Shown here piece after piece: positions 9,238 to 17,763 of a DNA stretch of 64,000 nt. The stretch lies in the NCBI RefSeq assembly GCF_001422545.1, contig NZ_LMLE01000006.1:114982-178981 (forward strand), written 5' to 3'. A model generated the notes under the pieces. It saw only the letters and a program-made list of their open reading frames with translations. It ran no database searches and had not been told where the DNA came from. Numbering within the stretch: position 1 is the first letter of the stretch; every line of letters starts with the position of its first letter. A program made the position numbers and the translations under genes. The DNA comes from Pedobacter sp. Leaf41. Its GTDB lineage: Bacteria > Bacteroidota > Bacteroidia > Sphingobacteriales > Sphingobacteriaceae.

Positions 9238-9596
9238 TGTTACAAGGATTAAGAACTATAGTTTATTATGTTGGCGACTTAACTGCTGCCAAAGAATGGT
9301 ACAAAAAGGTTTTCGATATTGAACCCTATTTTGATGAACCTTACTATGTTGGCTATAACATTGGAGGTTTTGAGTTAGGTTTAGATCCTGATGATTCAGC
9401 TTACAGTAATGGCAACCATTCTATCACTTACTGGGGCGTTAATGATATTACAAAAACTTTTGAACGTTTTAGCGAATTGGAAGTCGAAATTCATCAAGCT
9501 CCAAATAACGTTGGTGGACAAATTTGGGTGGGCAGCATCTTCGATCCTTTTGGTAATGTAATTGGCTTAATAGAAAATCCAACATTTGAAGGTTAA
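9237..9596 (+). CDS. VOC (glyoxalase/bleomycin-resistance) family protein
   Basis: 119 residues, cytosolic. The opening LRTIVYYVGDLTAAKEWYKK and the closing IFDPFGNVIGLIENP are the two hallmarks of a VOC beta-alpha-beta-beta-beta module. It is a single-domain, stand-alone protein; the substrate cannot be deduced, and metal ligands are not clear by eye. Its ATG is fused to the end of the CCCTAAA array, so its expression could vary with repeat number. A hairpin after the stop ends the unit. Confidence 0.83.
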   Translation: MLQGLRTIVYYVGDLTAAKEWYKKVFDIEPYFDEPYYVGYNIGGFELGLDPDDSAYSNGNHSITYWGVNDITKTFERFSELEVEIHQAPNNVGGQIWVGSIFDPFGNVIGLIENPTFEG

Positions 9597-9629
9597 CGTA
9601 GTTCAAGATTTTCAGATAGAATTTATCGT

Positions 9630-9658
9630 AATGGCGTTTCTAATACGGAATCGCCATT
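9630..9658 (+). terminator. Probable rho-independent terminator after the VOC gene
   Basis: AATGGCG (9630-9636) pairs with CGCCATT (9652-9658), followed by GTTATTTT. It lies about 34 bp after the VOC stop codon. Confidence 0.6.
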
Positions 9659-9726
9659 GTTATTTTATGACAATTCTGGTTTATAAAATCAACTCTTAAT
9701 TGTAGATTTGAATCTTAAATCTTTAT

Positions 9727-10131
9727 ATGAATCATTGGTTAGTAAAATCAGAACCCTTCAAATATAGCTGGCAAAAGTTTAACGAAGATGGAAGAACTTT
9801 TTGGGATGGTGTGCGCAATTATCAGGCTAGAAATAATTTAAAAGCCATGAAAGAAGGCGATTTGGTTCTTTTCTATCATAGCAACGAAGGTAAGAATGTG
9901 GTTGGAATTGCCAAAGTGGTAAAAGAATTCTATCAGGATCCGACAACTGATGATGCCAATTGGGTAGTGGTAGATTTATCACCGGTTGAAACCTTAAGAA
10001 CTCCGGTATCTCTTGAGCAAATTAAAGCTGAACCTAGCTTGGTTGATATCTCATTGGTTCGCCAGGGGCGCCTTTCTGTAATGCCGCTAAAAGCGGAAGA
10101 ATTTGATAAGATTTTAGAAATGGGCAGTTAA
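9727..10131 (+). CDS. EVE domain-containing protein
   Basis: 134 residues. The start NHWLVKSEPFKYSWQKF and the segments FWDGVRNYQARNNLKAMKEGD and VGIAKVVKEFYQDP are classic for the EVE (PUA-like) fold, which in studied members binds modified DNA or RNA bases. The protein is a single domain with the aromatic pocket residues (W, Y, F in the N-terminal part) kept. No restriction or modification partner is adjacent, so this looks like the housekeeping type. The upstream bases are a weak heptamer-like stretch (TGAATCT TAAATCT). Confidence 0.9.
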   Translation: MNHWLVKSEPFKYSWQKFNEDGRTFWDGVRNYQARNNLKAMKEGDLVLFYHSNEGKNVVGIAKVVKEFYQDPTTDDANWVVVDLSPVETLRTPVSLEQIKAEPSLVDISLVRQGRLSVMPLKAEEFDKILEMGS

Positions 10132-10178
10132 ATTTTTAGCAAACCCAGGATAATTATTTCAGTCTTAAATACCGTATT

Positions 10179-10778
10179 ATGAAAACAAGAATACTATTTG
10201 TAGCTATTTTATCAATCAGTATGTTGTTTTGCAAAGCGCAAATTTCGGATGGAATTAAGCCCTACATCGCCATTGTAAAAACGAATGATAGCAAAATTAA
10301 AGGCTTGTTCTTTAAAATAGATTCTCAAACGGTTCTGCTTTATTCTGATGAAAAATACCATGAAATAAAAACATCCGAAATAAAGTCAATAAAATTAAGG
10401 GTAACGAAAGCAAGCTATGAATTGCAGAGTTATGTTTTTAAATACGTTGGAAAGAAAGATCCCAATGAATACAAATACACCAACCAGCAAGGAAAAGCGG
10501 TAGACAAATGGGGAAGAGAAGAGCCTACACCAGATGAAGAACTTGCTGGAGCTGTTGGCGGGGCAATATTTGGAACAGCGATGGAAGGCGTTGCAAATAT
10601 TATTGCCGGGTCTTTGCATAATATAAATCCAAGCATTGCTAACTATAAATTCAGTAGAGGGTTTGATTATAGTCAACTGGAAGCACTTAATTACTATTCG
10701 GTTTACTATCAGCAGAATCCAAATACCCTGGCCGAGCTTAACAAAATTAAAACATTGTCGGCGGGCTTTAAGCCGTAG
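10179..10778 (+). CDS. Secreted protein of unknown function
   Basis: 199 residues with a signal peptide (MKTRILFVAILSISMLFCKAQ). The mature part begins with a small beta-rich module (YIAIVKTNDSKIKGLFFKIDSQTVLLY, then HEIKTSEIKSIKLR), resembling Bacteroidota proteins that sense or decorate the envelope, followed by a glycine-rich segment AGAVGGAIFGTAMEG-like near residue 125. I do not recognise a named family. The 3' end overlaps the convergent antiporter gene by 11 bp. Confidence 0.6.
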   Translation: MKTRILFVAILSISMLFCKAQISDGIKPYIAIVKTNDSKIKGLFFKIDSQTVLLYSDEKYHEIKTSEIKSIKLRVTKASYELQSYVFKYVGKKDPNEYKYTNQQGKAVDKWGREEPTPDEELAGAVGGAIFGTAMEGVANIIAGSLHNINPSIANYKFSRGFDYSQLEALNYYSVYYQQNPNTLAELNKIKTLSAGFKP

Positions 10779-11958
10779 TGTTTTCCTCTACTTTTTTACT
10801 GCTGAATGCTATTCCTAAAGTCATTACCAAACTAGATCCCAATACCACCAGAAACAAGAATGATGTTCCTACCTCAGCAATTTTCAGCGAAGCTGGTAAA
10901 TTGAAATAAAGCAATATGCTAATCAATCCCCTTGGGGCAATGTATAAAATTGGGGCAATCGAATCTTTCTTAAAAATCTTCAGGAAAATAAGTCTGATCA
11001 CATAAATTGAGGCTAAAATAATAAGTCCGTTGGCAATAATGGGCAAATTATTAAGTTCGTTTATATTCATGGTAAAGCCAAAAATAACGAAGAAAAAGGT
11101 CCTTAAAATAAATGCACTTTCTGCTGATAACTGGTACAGTTGAGATAAATCAGCAGAGAGATTTTTGTATAAAAATACCCCTCTGAACCAAACGTTTTGA
11201 ATGGTATCGGCATTATTCAAAAATAATCCTGTACTCAGAATTAATACCAGCGACGATAAATGATAAGATTGGCCGATGGCATACACGAGTATCAAAATGG
11301 AAATAATCAAGAAAAATTTAATGTGGTGCACCAATCTGCCCATGATATAAAGTAAAACAATACAAGCAATTGCCGATAAGAGGATAATCAAAAATGTACT
11401 TAAACCTAGTCCAATAAAGGCCGATGTGGTGAGCGAATGATTGGTAATTGCAAAATTAAAAATGATGATCCCTAAAATATCAGAAAACGAAGATTCGTAC
11501 ACCACAAATTCTTTATCCTTACCACCCAACGCTGCTGCGGAGGGAATGGCGATGGCAGAACTGATTACACTGAAAGGTATAGCGTTAGCAATGCAGGTGT
11601 ATAAATCTTTATGCGAAATTTGGTAAATAATTACGGTGATAATGGTGGCTGTGCCGAGTAACACTGTTAGCGCTGAGAAAAATGCACTCTTGATAATCTT
11701 GTTTTTATTTCGATCATATTTAAGCTCTAATGAACCTTCAAAAACAATTAAAATTAAACCAACGGTACCTAAAGTTGGTAAAATGGATAGAAAATTGAAG
11801 GTGTGAACTTTTAAGTTCTCTACTAAAAAACGAAGGCCAATACCCAGCAAAAGCAGTAGTAAAACCGATGGTATTTTAGTTTTACTTGCCACTAAATCAA
11901 ACAGATAAGAGAAGATAACTAATCCGCTTAAAATTATCAGTATGGTATATGTAGTCAT
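10768..11958 (-). CDS. Cation:proton antiporter (CPA1/NhaP-type)
   Basis: 396 residues, almost entirely hydrophobic, with about 11-12 membrane spans. It resembles Na+(K+)/H+ exchangers of the CPA family, keeping LPTLGTVGLILIVFEGSLELK in the early helices and SSAIAIPSAAALG and SFSDILGIIIFNFA in the core, where the acidic Asp of the ion site sits (the SDI segment). No C-terminal RCK/TrkA domain is present. Start set at MTTYTILI; a TTG-initiated 12-residue longer form is unlikely. Probable role in pH or sodium homeostasis of the inner membrane. Confidence 0.85.
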   Translation of the reverse strand: MTTYTILIILSGLVIFSYLFDLVASKTKIPSVLLLLLLGIGLRFLVENLKVHTFNFLSILPTLGTVGLILIVFEGSLELKYDRNKNKIIKSAFFSALTVLLGTATIITVIIYQISHKDLYTCIANAIPFSVISSAIAIPSAAALGGKDKEFVVYESSFSDILGIIIFNFAITNHSLTTSAFIGLGLSTFLIILLSAIACIVLLYIMGRLVHHIKFFLIISILILVYAIGQSYHLSSLVLILSTGLFLNNADTIQNVWFRGVFLYKNLSADLSQLYQLSAESAFILRTFFFVIFGFTMNINELNNLPIIANGLIILASIYVIRLIFLKIFKKDSIAPILYIAPRGLISILLYFNLPASLKIAEVGTSFLFLVVLGSSLVMTLGIAFSSKKVEENTTA

Positions 11959-12027
11959 ATTTTTAGCGAATGTTAAGCTACTAAAATAAAACAAACATGT
12001 TAAGCACCAAGAAGTTTTTTGTAAAAA

Positions 12028-12549
12028 TTATGCTTTAAAAAATAGCGCTTTCAATTCGCTGGCATCGTCCGGATTCATTTTGCCGCCTAAAACCAGGCGC
12101 AACTGTCTCCTTCTTAACGCACCTTCAAAAAGCTCAATTTCTTCTGGAGTTTCTGCAATTAGTTCGGGTACCGGAATGGTTCTGGCGCTTTGATCTACCG
12201 CTACAAAAGTATAATAGGCTTCATTACTTTTTTGGCGTGCACCACTGGGAATATTTTCTGCCCAAACATCCAGCCTCACTTCTACCGATGTATTAAAAGC
12301 TCTGGTAACTTTCGCCTCGATGGTAATTACATCGCCTAATTTGATGGGGTGTTTAAAAGAAACGTTATCTACAGAAGCAGTCACTACAATACGATTGCAG
12401 TGTTTTTGAGCAGAAATAGCTGCAGCAATATCCATCCAATGCAATAAACGGCCACCCATTAAATTGTTGAGTGTGTTGGTATCGTTGGGTAATACCAGTT
12501 CATTCATAATGGTAAAACTCTCTCTGGCAAATTTCTTTTTTAAGCTCAT
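12028..12549 (-). CDS. Acyl-CoA thioesterase (hot-dog fold, YciA/ACOT-like)
   Basis: 173 residues. The N-terminal half has the hot-dog signature LVLPNDTNTLNNLMGGRLLHWMD, where N...GG..L.WMD is the active-site helix, followed by VVTASVDNVSFKHPIKLGD. It should hydrolyse cytosolic acyl-CoA thioesters. The C-terminal ~50 residues extend past the domain and are helical and charged. The ATG is preferred over an in-frame TTG four codons earlier. It is divergent from the amylase gene. Confidence 0.88.
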   Translation of the reverse strand: MSLKKKFARESFTIMNELVLPNDTNTLNNLMGGRLLHWMDIAAAISAQKHCNRIVVTASVDNVSFKHPIKLGDVITIEAKVTRAFNTSVEVRLDVWAENIPSGARQKSNEAYYTFVAVDQSARTIPVPELIAETPEEIELFEGALRRRQLRLVLGGKMNPDDASELKALFFKA

Positions 12550-12904
12550 ATTCAAGCGCAAAAGTAAATAAAATGTGCCTTAAATCAGCATTCCATTAAT
12601 CATTTGAAAAGCAAGGCTTCTACCTCAGCTTAACGTTCGTCCTGCTATCACTTCAATCTTTTAAAATTTTTTGGTGCTTCATTCAAAGAATATGCGTCAA
12701 ATTTTAAAAGGATTTCCGTTAAATCAGGTTTAGGTACAATCGGCAGTTCAAATGGGAAACCTGTTTACTGCGCTAGATATATTTTAATATAAATTGGGCT
12801 ATCTTTAAACCATCTCCTTAAATACTTACCGATTTACTTTTAGCTTACATTTCTGGAAAAACAATTGCCAGAAACTCATGTTATCATATCTTAAAATTAA
12901 ATTA
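12550..12904. other. Intergenic region between divergent thioesterase and amylase genes
   Basis: About 355 bp. It contains a degenerate copy of a dispersed element (CGTCCTGCTATCACTTCAAT near 12648, similar to one upstream of hisH at about 53207). No convincing promoter match, RNA gene or coding sequence was found. Confidence 0.4.
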
Positions 12905-14395
12905 ATGCAGAATCAAACCTTAATCCAATATTTTCATTGGTATTACAATGAAGAACAAAATTTATGGAGTAAAGTAGCGCAAGAAGCTACGCATTTGAAA
13001 GAAATCGGGGTAACTGGGGTTTGGTTACCGCCAGCCTATAAAGCGAGTACAGGTGGATATTCAGTTGGATATGATGTTTATGATCTTTTCGATCTTGGAG
13101 AGTTCGATCAAAAGGGAAGTGTAAACACACGTTATGGTTCTAAAGACGAATATTTGAAAGCCATTAAGGGCCTTCAAGATCAAGGAATTTCAGCCATTGC
13201 AGATATTGTTTTTAATCACAAAGCCGGCGGCGATGAATTGGAAAAAGTGCCTGTGAGAACTGTTAATCCCGATAATAGAAATGAATTCACCAGCGATGTT
13301 TTCGAGATTGAAGCGTGGACCAAATTCACTTTTCCAAATAGGGCAGGGAAATACTCACAATTTATTTGGGACCATCAATGTTTTAGTGGAGTAGATTGGG
13401 CAGAAGATCTGAAAGAAACTGCAATTTACTCCATCCAAAATCATTTGGGCGAAGGTTTTGAGGATGTTCCATCTACTGAACTGGGTAATTACGATTACCT
13501 CATGTTCGATGATATTGATTACCGCAATCGTGCCGTTGTAGAGGAGTTGAAATATTGGGGAGAGTGGCTTGTGGAAACTACCAACATCGATGGATTTAGG
13601 TTGGATGCGGTTAAACACATTAATCCTGATTTTATTAAGGAATGGATTGACCATCTGGAGGCCAAGTTTAATAAGAGGTTTTTTATTGTTGCCGAAGATT
13701 GGAATGTAGAAAATACCGAATCGCAAGAAGAATACCTGCGGTTAATGGAAGGCAAAACCCAGATTTTTGATTCCCTGCTGCATCATAATTTCTTCCTCGC
13801 CAGCAAGGATGGAAACGGTTTTGATATGCGCACTATTCTTGATAATACACTGATTTCCATCTCGCCTGAACTTGCTGTAACGTTTGTCGATAATCATGAT
13901 TCTCAGCCTTTGCAGGCCTTGGAAAGCTACGTAGAATTCTGGTTTAGACCATTGGCATATTCCATCATATTACTAAGAGAGCAAGGAATTCCGTGTTTGT
14001 TTTTCCCGGATTTATACGGGGGGATTTATGATGATAAAAATCCTGAAGGAGATGATACACATATCGACCTCGCTATTTTACCAGGCCTGGACATCATGAT
14101 AAAAATTAGAGCTCATTTAGCTTACGGGGAGCAACGCGATTATTTTGACCACAATAACTGTGTGGGTTGGACAAGAGCTGGAGACGAAGAACACGAAAAC
14201 AGTGGGGTAGCGGTCTTATTAAGCACGGGTGAAGAAGGATTTAAAGCGATGGAACTCGGGCAGAATTTTGCTGGAAAAACATTTGTTGATGCACTTGGAT
14301 ATCGAGAACAGGAAGTGGTAATTGATGAAAATGGCTGGGCAGAATTTCACTGTAACGCCGGTAGCGTATCGGTTTGGGTTTTAAAAACCGAATAA
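12905..14395 (+). CDS. amyA: Cytoplasmic alpha-amylase (GH13)
   Basis: 496 residues from MQNQTLIQYFHWYY, which lines up with the start of Escherichia coli AmyA; an ATG nine codons upstream is also possible. No signal peptide, so it acts on intracellular alpha-glucans. GH13 regions are intact: DIVFNHKAGG (region I), GFRLDAVKHI (nucleophile Asp), FIVAEDWN (acid/base Glu), FVDNHDSQPLQ (stabilising Asp). GYSVGYDVYDLFDLGEFDQK is near-identical to the GH13_5 group. It is isolated from any polysaccharide utilisation locus, which fits storage-glycogen or maltodextrin turnover. Confidence 0.94.
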   Translation: MQNQTLIQYFHWYYNEEQNLWSKVAQEATHLKEIGVTGVWLPPAYKASTGGYSVGYDVYDLFDLGEFDQKGSVNTRYGSKDEYLKAIKGLQDQGISAIADIVFNHKAGGDELEKVPVRTVNPDNRNEFTSDVFEIEAWTKFTFPNRAGKYSQFIWDHQCFSGVDWAEDLKETAIYSIQNHLGEGFEDVPSTELGNYDYLMFDDIDYRNRAVVEELKYWGEWLVETTNIDGFRLDAVKHINPDFIKEWIDHLEAKFNKRFFIVAEDWNVENTESQEEYLRLMEGKTQIFDSLLHHNFFLASKDGNGFDMRTILDNTLISISPELAVTFVDNHDSQPLQALESYVEFWFRPLAYSIILLREQGIPCLFFPDLYGGIYDDKNPEGDDTHIDLAILPGLDIMIKIRAHLAYGEQRDYFDHNNCVGWTRAGDEEHENSGVAVLLSTGEEGFKAMELGQNFAGKTFVDALGYREQEVVIDENGWAEFHCNAGSVSVWVLKTE

Positions 14396-14398
14396 ATC

Positions 14399-14449
14399 GA
14401 TGGTAGTTTAAAGGTCGAGATGAGTAATCCTGACCTTTAAACTACCATC
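14399..14449. terminator. Bidirectional terminator, perfect 18-bp stem
   Basis: Bases 14399-14416 and 14432-14449 are exact inverse complements with a 15-base loop. It sits between the convergent amylase and isomerase genes, with AACTTTT on one side and A-rich bases on the other. The stem is longer than needed for termination. Confidence 0.85.
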
Positions 14450-14455
14450 TAACTT

Positions 14456-15382
14456 TTACAAAAAATTATCTTCTTTTCTATAAGCAGCAATTACAGCTAA
14501 CTCGCCTTCTTTTCCAGGTTGCGAGTTTCCGTGTTCCATGCCCATCACACCTTTATAGCCTTTTTTATGAAGGTGCTTAAACAAATTTTTATAGTTAATT
14601 TCTCCGGTGGTAGGTTCCTTTCTACCCGGATTGTCACCAATTTGGATGTAGGCAATTTCATCCCAACAACGGTCGATCGTTTTAATTAAATCGCCTTCTG
14701 TGCGCTGCATGTGGTAAATATCGTACAAAATTTTGCAAGCCGGGCTTTGAACGGCTTTACATACAGCATAAGTTTCGTTAGTTTTCTGCAGAAACAGTTC
14801 TGGCGTATCACTTAGTGTTTCCAATACCATGATTAAGCCATGTGGTTCGAAAATTTCGGCCCCGGCTCGCATCGCATCAATTACATTTGCAAACTGATTT
14901 CCATAGGGCAAGTTGCGCTCATAAAAACCTGGAACAACTGTAAGCCATTTCGCATTACATCTTTTGGCTGCATCAACTGATTTTTTGCAGGTTTCTACAA
15001 ATTTATCCTTAAATTCTTTTTTACCCGTGGTTAAAGAAGTTTTCCAGTTATCGCCGCCATCTACAACGAAAACTCCCATTCGCATCCCAAGTCGAGCCAA
15101 TAAGGCGCCAATCTTTTCTTGCTCTTCCACAGGTCGGTTTAAGTAACCATTGTCTTCAATAGAGCGAAAACCCTTATCGTACATGAATTGGATCTGATCG
15201 AGAAAATTTTTACCCGCGTGATTAGCGAACATCCCCTGGTGTGGCGCATAATCCATATTAAAAGTTTTGTCACTCAGTATCGCGGTCGATTTTTCAGCAG
15301 CAAAGGTTTCTGTAAATCCAGCTCCGGCTGTAATGGCGCCTGCGGTTAACAGGCTATTTCTTATAAATTCACTTCTTTTCAT
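14456..15382 (-). CDS. Hydroxypyruvate isomerase-like TIM-barrel protein with export leader
   Basis: 308 residues. The leader MKRSEFIRNSLLTAGAITAG resembles a Tat signal with KR in place of RR. The barrel carries the expected metal residues: Glu of IMVLETLSD, Asp and His of ILYDIYHMQ, and Glu of GVMGMEHGNS. Family relatives isomerise hydroxypyruvate or keto-sugars. It is the last gene of a minus-strand operon with ApbE, an oxidoreductase and a SUMF1-like protein, so an exported keto-sugar isomerase is more likely than a cytosolic hydroxypyruvate isomerase. Confidence 0.82.
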   Translation of the reverse strand: MKRSEFIRNSLLTAGAITAGAGFTETFAAEKSTAILSDKTFNMDYAPHQGMFANHAGKNFLDQIQFMYDKGFRSIEDNGYLNRPVEEQEKIGALLARLGMRMGVFVVDGGDNWKTSLTTGKKEFKDKFVETCKKSVDAAKRCNAKWLTVVPGFYERNLPYGNQFANVIDAMRAGAEIFEPHGLIMVLETLSDTPELFLQKTNETYAVCKAVQSPACKILYDIYHMQRTEGDLIKTIDRCWDEIAYIQIGDNPGRKEPTTGEINYKNLFKHLHKKGYKGVMGMEHGNSQPGKEGELAVIAAYRKEDNFL

Positions 15383-15407
15383 TTGTTGGTTTTTAAAATG
15401 TAAAGAC

Positions 15408-16400
15408 TTAGTTTTTAATTAATTTCTTAAATCCATTTGATAAGGTATCGGCTACAGATCCATCCTTTTTTCGGTAAACAAAATAAGCTTCCAGGTATTT
15501 GCGATTAGCTACAAATGTTAAGGCATCATCTAGATGCATGCCCATCAAAGCATTATCATACCCATCAGCTGTAATGGCATCTTTTGCATATACGGTTACA
15601 CTGATCATTTCATTATCCAAAGGATAGCCCGTTTTCGGATCAATTAAATGTGAGATTACCTTTCTCCCGCTTTGATGGAATTTTCTATAATTGCCCGATG
15701 TTGTAATCGCTCCGCTGTTTAAAACCGCAATATGTCTGATTACTGGTGTGCCATCTTTATCTGGCCCCTCAATGCCGATTTTCATTGCGGTTCCGTTTGG
15801 TTTAGGGCCGGCAATTCTAATTTCACCACCCAGTTCGGCTACAAAGCTTTTAATCCCTTTTGTGGTCAGGTAATTTGCGATCAGATCTACACTATAACCT
15901 TGTGCAATGCCATTAAGATCGATATTTACACAAGGCGATGATTTTAACAGCATGTTGTTTTCTAGTTTCAGTTTCTCCATTCCTGTGCACTTCAAAATGG
16001 TTTTTATTTCTTCTGCACTTGGTTCCCGGTTGTTTTCTGCTGGACCAAATCCCCAGACTTGGACTAATGGCGCAACCGTGATATCAAAAATGCCTTTGGT
16101 GTCACGATTAATTTCAAAACTTCTTTTTAAAACAGCATTTAAATATGTGTCGGGTTTCGCTCCCTTCGTTGATGAATTAAATTGGTTGATGAGCGAGCCC
16201 TTTTTGTAAAGAGACATTGATGAATCAATTTCATTCAACAAGCTATCAATTCCACTTTTTGTAGCAACGCTATCAGCAGCATAATACATAATGTGATAGT
16301 CTGTTCCCTGAGCTAACCCTGTAATCTTATATTGGCTCAATTCTTTAGAACTGAAAATCGAAAAGATCAACGGAAGGCAGAGAAACAGATATCGGTACAT
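15408..16400 (-). CDS. apbE: FAD:protein FMN transferase
   Basis: 330 residues with an N-terminal signal segment (MYRYLFLCLPLIFSIFSS). It attaches FMN covalently to Thr/Ser of target flavoproteins on the outer face of the membrane. Family motifs are present: FDITVAPLVQVWGFGP, VNIDLNGIAQGYSVD, SGNYRKFH, HLIDPKTGYP and the metal-site segment ITADGYDNALMGM (where classical ApbE has DAxATA). No Nqr, Rnf or fumarate-reductase-like target is adjacent. Only 8 bp separate it from the upstream oxidoreductase, so it is in the same operon. Confidence 0.9.
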   Translation of the reverse strand: MYRYLFLCLPLIFSIFSSKELSQYKITGLAQGTDYHIMYYAADSVATKSGIDSLLNEIDSSMSLYKKGSLINQFNSSTKGAKPDTYLNAVLKRSFEINRDTKGIFDITVAPLVQVWGFGPAENNREPSAEEIKTILKCTGMEKLKLENNMLLKSSPCVNIDLNGIAQGYSVDLIANYLTTKGIKSFVAELGGEIRIAGPKPNGTAMKIGIEGPDKDGTPVIRHIAVLNSGAITTSGNYRKFHQSGRKVISHLIDPKTGYPLDNEMISVTVYAKDAITADGYDNALMGMHLDDALTFVANRKYLEAYFVYRKKDGSVADTLSNGFKKLIKN

Positions 16401-16408
16401 TATTTCAA

Positions 16409-17728
16409 TTATAACACCTTGGTTTTTCCGGGCATAGCAATTGGATATAATCCATTCGCATCAGGCATCAACTTAGGGTTTGCGTCCCAGGCAAAACGCT
16501 CGGGCATTAAACTATTGTCGGCAGCTAAGGCTTCATCCCATTTAATGGTTTGTCCAGAATAAGTTGCATATCGGCCAATTATCCCGGTTAAAGTGCTATG
16601 GGCGCCATATTCAGCATTATCAAATTTATACTCACCTTTTGAGATGGCATCGAAAAGCTCATCATGTTCGGTTTGGTATGGATTTGCATTTCCTTTTGTA
16701 TTGTGATTATAAATTACATTCCCTTTCCAATCCCACAACTTTGCCTGGTTTCCGGCTGATAAATAAATTTTTCCTTTAGTACCCTGGAAAGTTTCATCAA
16801 CCCGGTTAGGAACGCCTTCGAAATGTTTGCATTGGCTATAAACCACCGATCCATCTGCATAGGTTAATTCTACAGCGTGGTTATCATAAATTTCTCCATA
16901 ATCTTTTCCTGTTCTCCAGGCCCTGCTTCCTGTACCCTGAACTGAGACGGGATGCGTACCTTTTATCCAATTTGCGATATCGATGTTATGGACGTGCTGC
17001 TCCACAATATGATCGCCACATAGCCAGTTAAAATAATACCAGTTTCGCATTTGGTACTCCATTTCAGTTTGATTTGCCGTACGCGGACGAACCCAAACAC
17101 CGCCACTGTTCCAATACACCTGTCCAGAAACGATATCGCCAATGGCACCCTCTTGAACACGTTTCATCGCTTCGCGATAGTTGGCTTGATAACGGCGCTG
17201 CAACCCGACAACAACGTTGAGCTTTTTGCTTTTGGCAATTTCTGCTGCGGCTAAAACTTTTCGAATTCCCGGTGAATCAACTGCAACAGGTTTCTCCATA
17301 AAAACATGTTTTCCTTGCTTAATGGCTTCTTCAAAATGGATTGGTCTGAAACCAGGAGGCGTAACAAGCAATACTACATCTGCCAAAGGAATTGCTTTCA
17401 AATAAGCATCAAAACCCACAAATTGACGTTCTTTAGGCACGTCCATTTTGTTGGCAAATTTGGTGTTTAAAGATTGGTAACTGCTATCCAAACGATCTTG
17501 AAAAGCATCTGCCATGGCTACGAGTTTGATGTTGAATTTAGTGCCTAGGGCTTGAAATGCTGCACCCGTACCTCTATCTCCACAGCCTATTAAGGCAATT
17601 TTAATGGTATCGCTTCCCGAAGCATAGGCTCCGGCAAGAGGAATGCTGCTTAACATAGCGCCACCTGCAAGCAAGGCAGATGATTTTAAAAAATCTCTTC
17701 TATCGTTTGTGTTTGGTTCGTTTTTCAT
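16409..17728 (-). CDS. Gfo/Idh/MocA family oxidoreductase with Tat leader
   Basis: 439 residues. DRRDFLKSSALLAGGAMLSS is a clear twin-arginine leader. IKIALIGCGDRGTG is the nucleotide-binding loop and FMEKPVAVDSPG carries the catalytic Lys in the usual EKP context. A longer C-terminal part with QHVHNIDIANW fits the large-type exported members common in Bacteroidota. Gene order (SUMF1-like, this, ApbE, isomerase) suggests a periplasmic oxidation module. Its own sugar substrate is not deducible. Confidence 0.88.
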   Translation of the reverse strand: MKNEPNTNDRRDFLKSSALLAGGAMLSSIPLAGAYASGSDTIKIALIGCGDRGTGAAFQALGTKFNIKLVAMADAFQDRLDSSYQSLNTKFANKMDVPKERQFVGFDAYLKAIPLADVVLLVTPPGFRPIHFEEAIKQGKHVFMEKPVAVDSPGIRKVLAAAEIAKSKKLNVVVGLQRRYQANYREAMKRVQEGAIGDIVSGQVYWNSGGVWVRPRTANQTEMEYQMRNWYYFNWLCGDHIVEQHVHNIDIANWIKGTHPVSVQGTGSRAWRTGKDYGEIYDNHAVELTYADGSVVYSQCKHFEGVPNRVDETFQGTKGKIYLSAGNQAKLWDWKGNVIYNHNTKGNANPYQTEHDELFDAISKGEYKFDNAEYGAHSTLTGIIGRYATYSGQTIKWDEALAADNSLMPERFAWDANPKLMPDANGLYPIAMPGKTKVL

Positions 17729-17763
17729 TCCTGATTTTGGGTTTGTGGTTCTATTAGTTCGGT

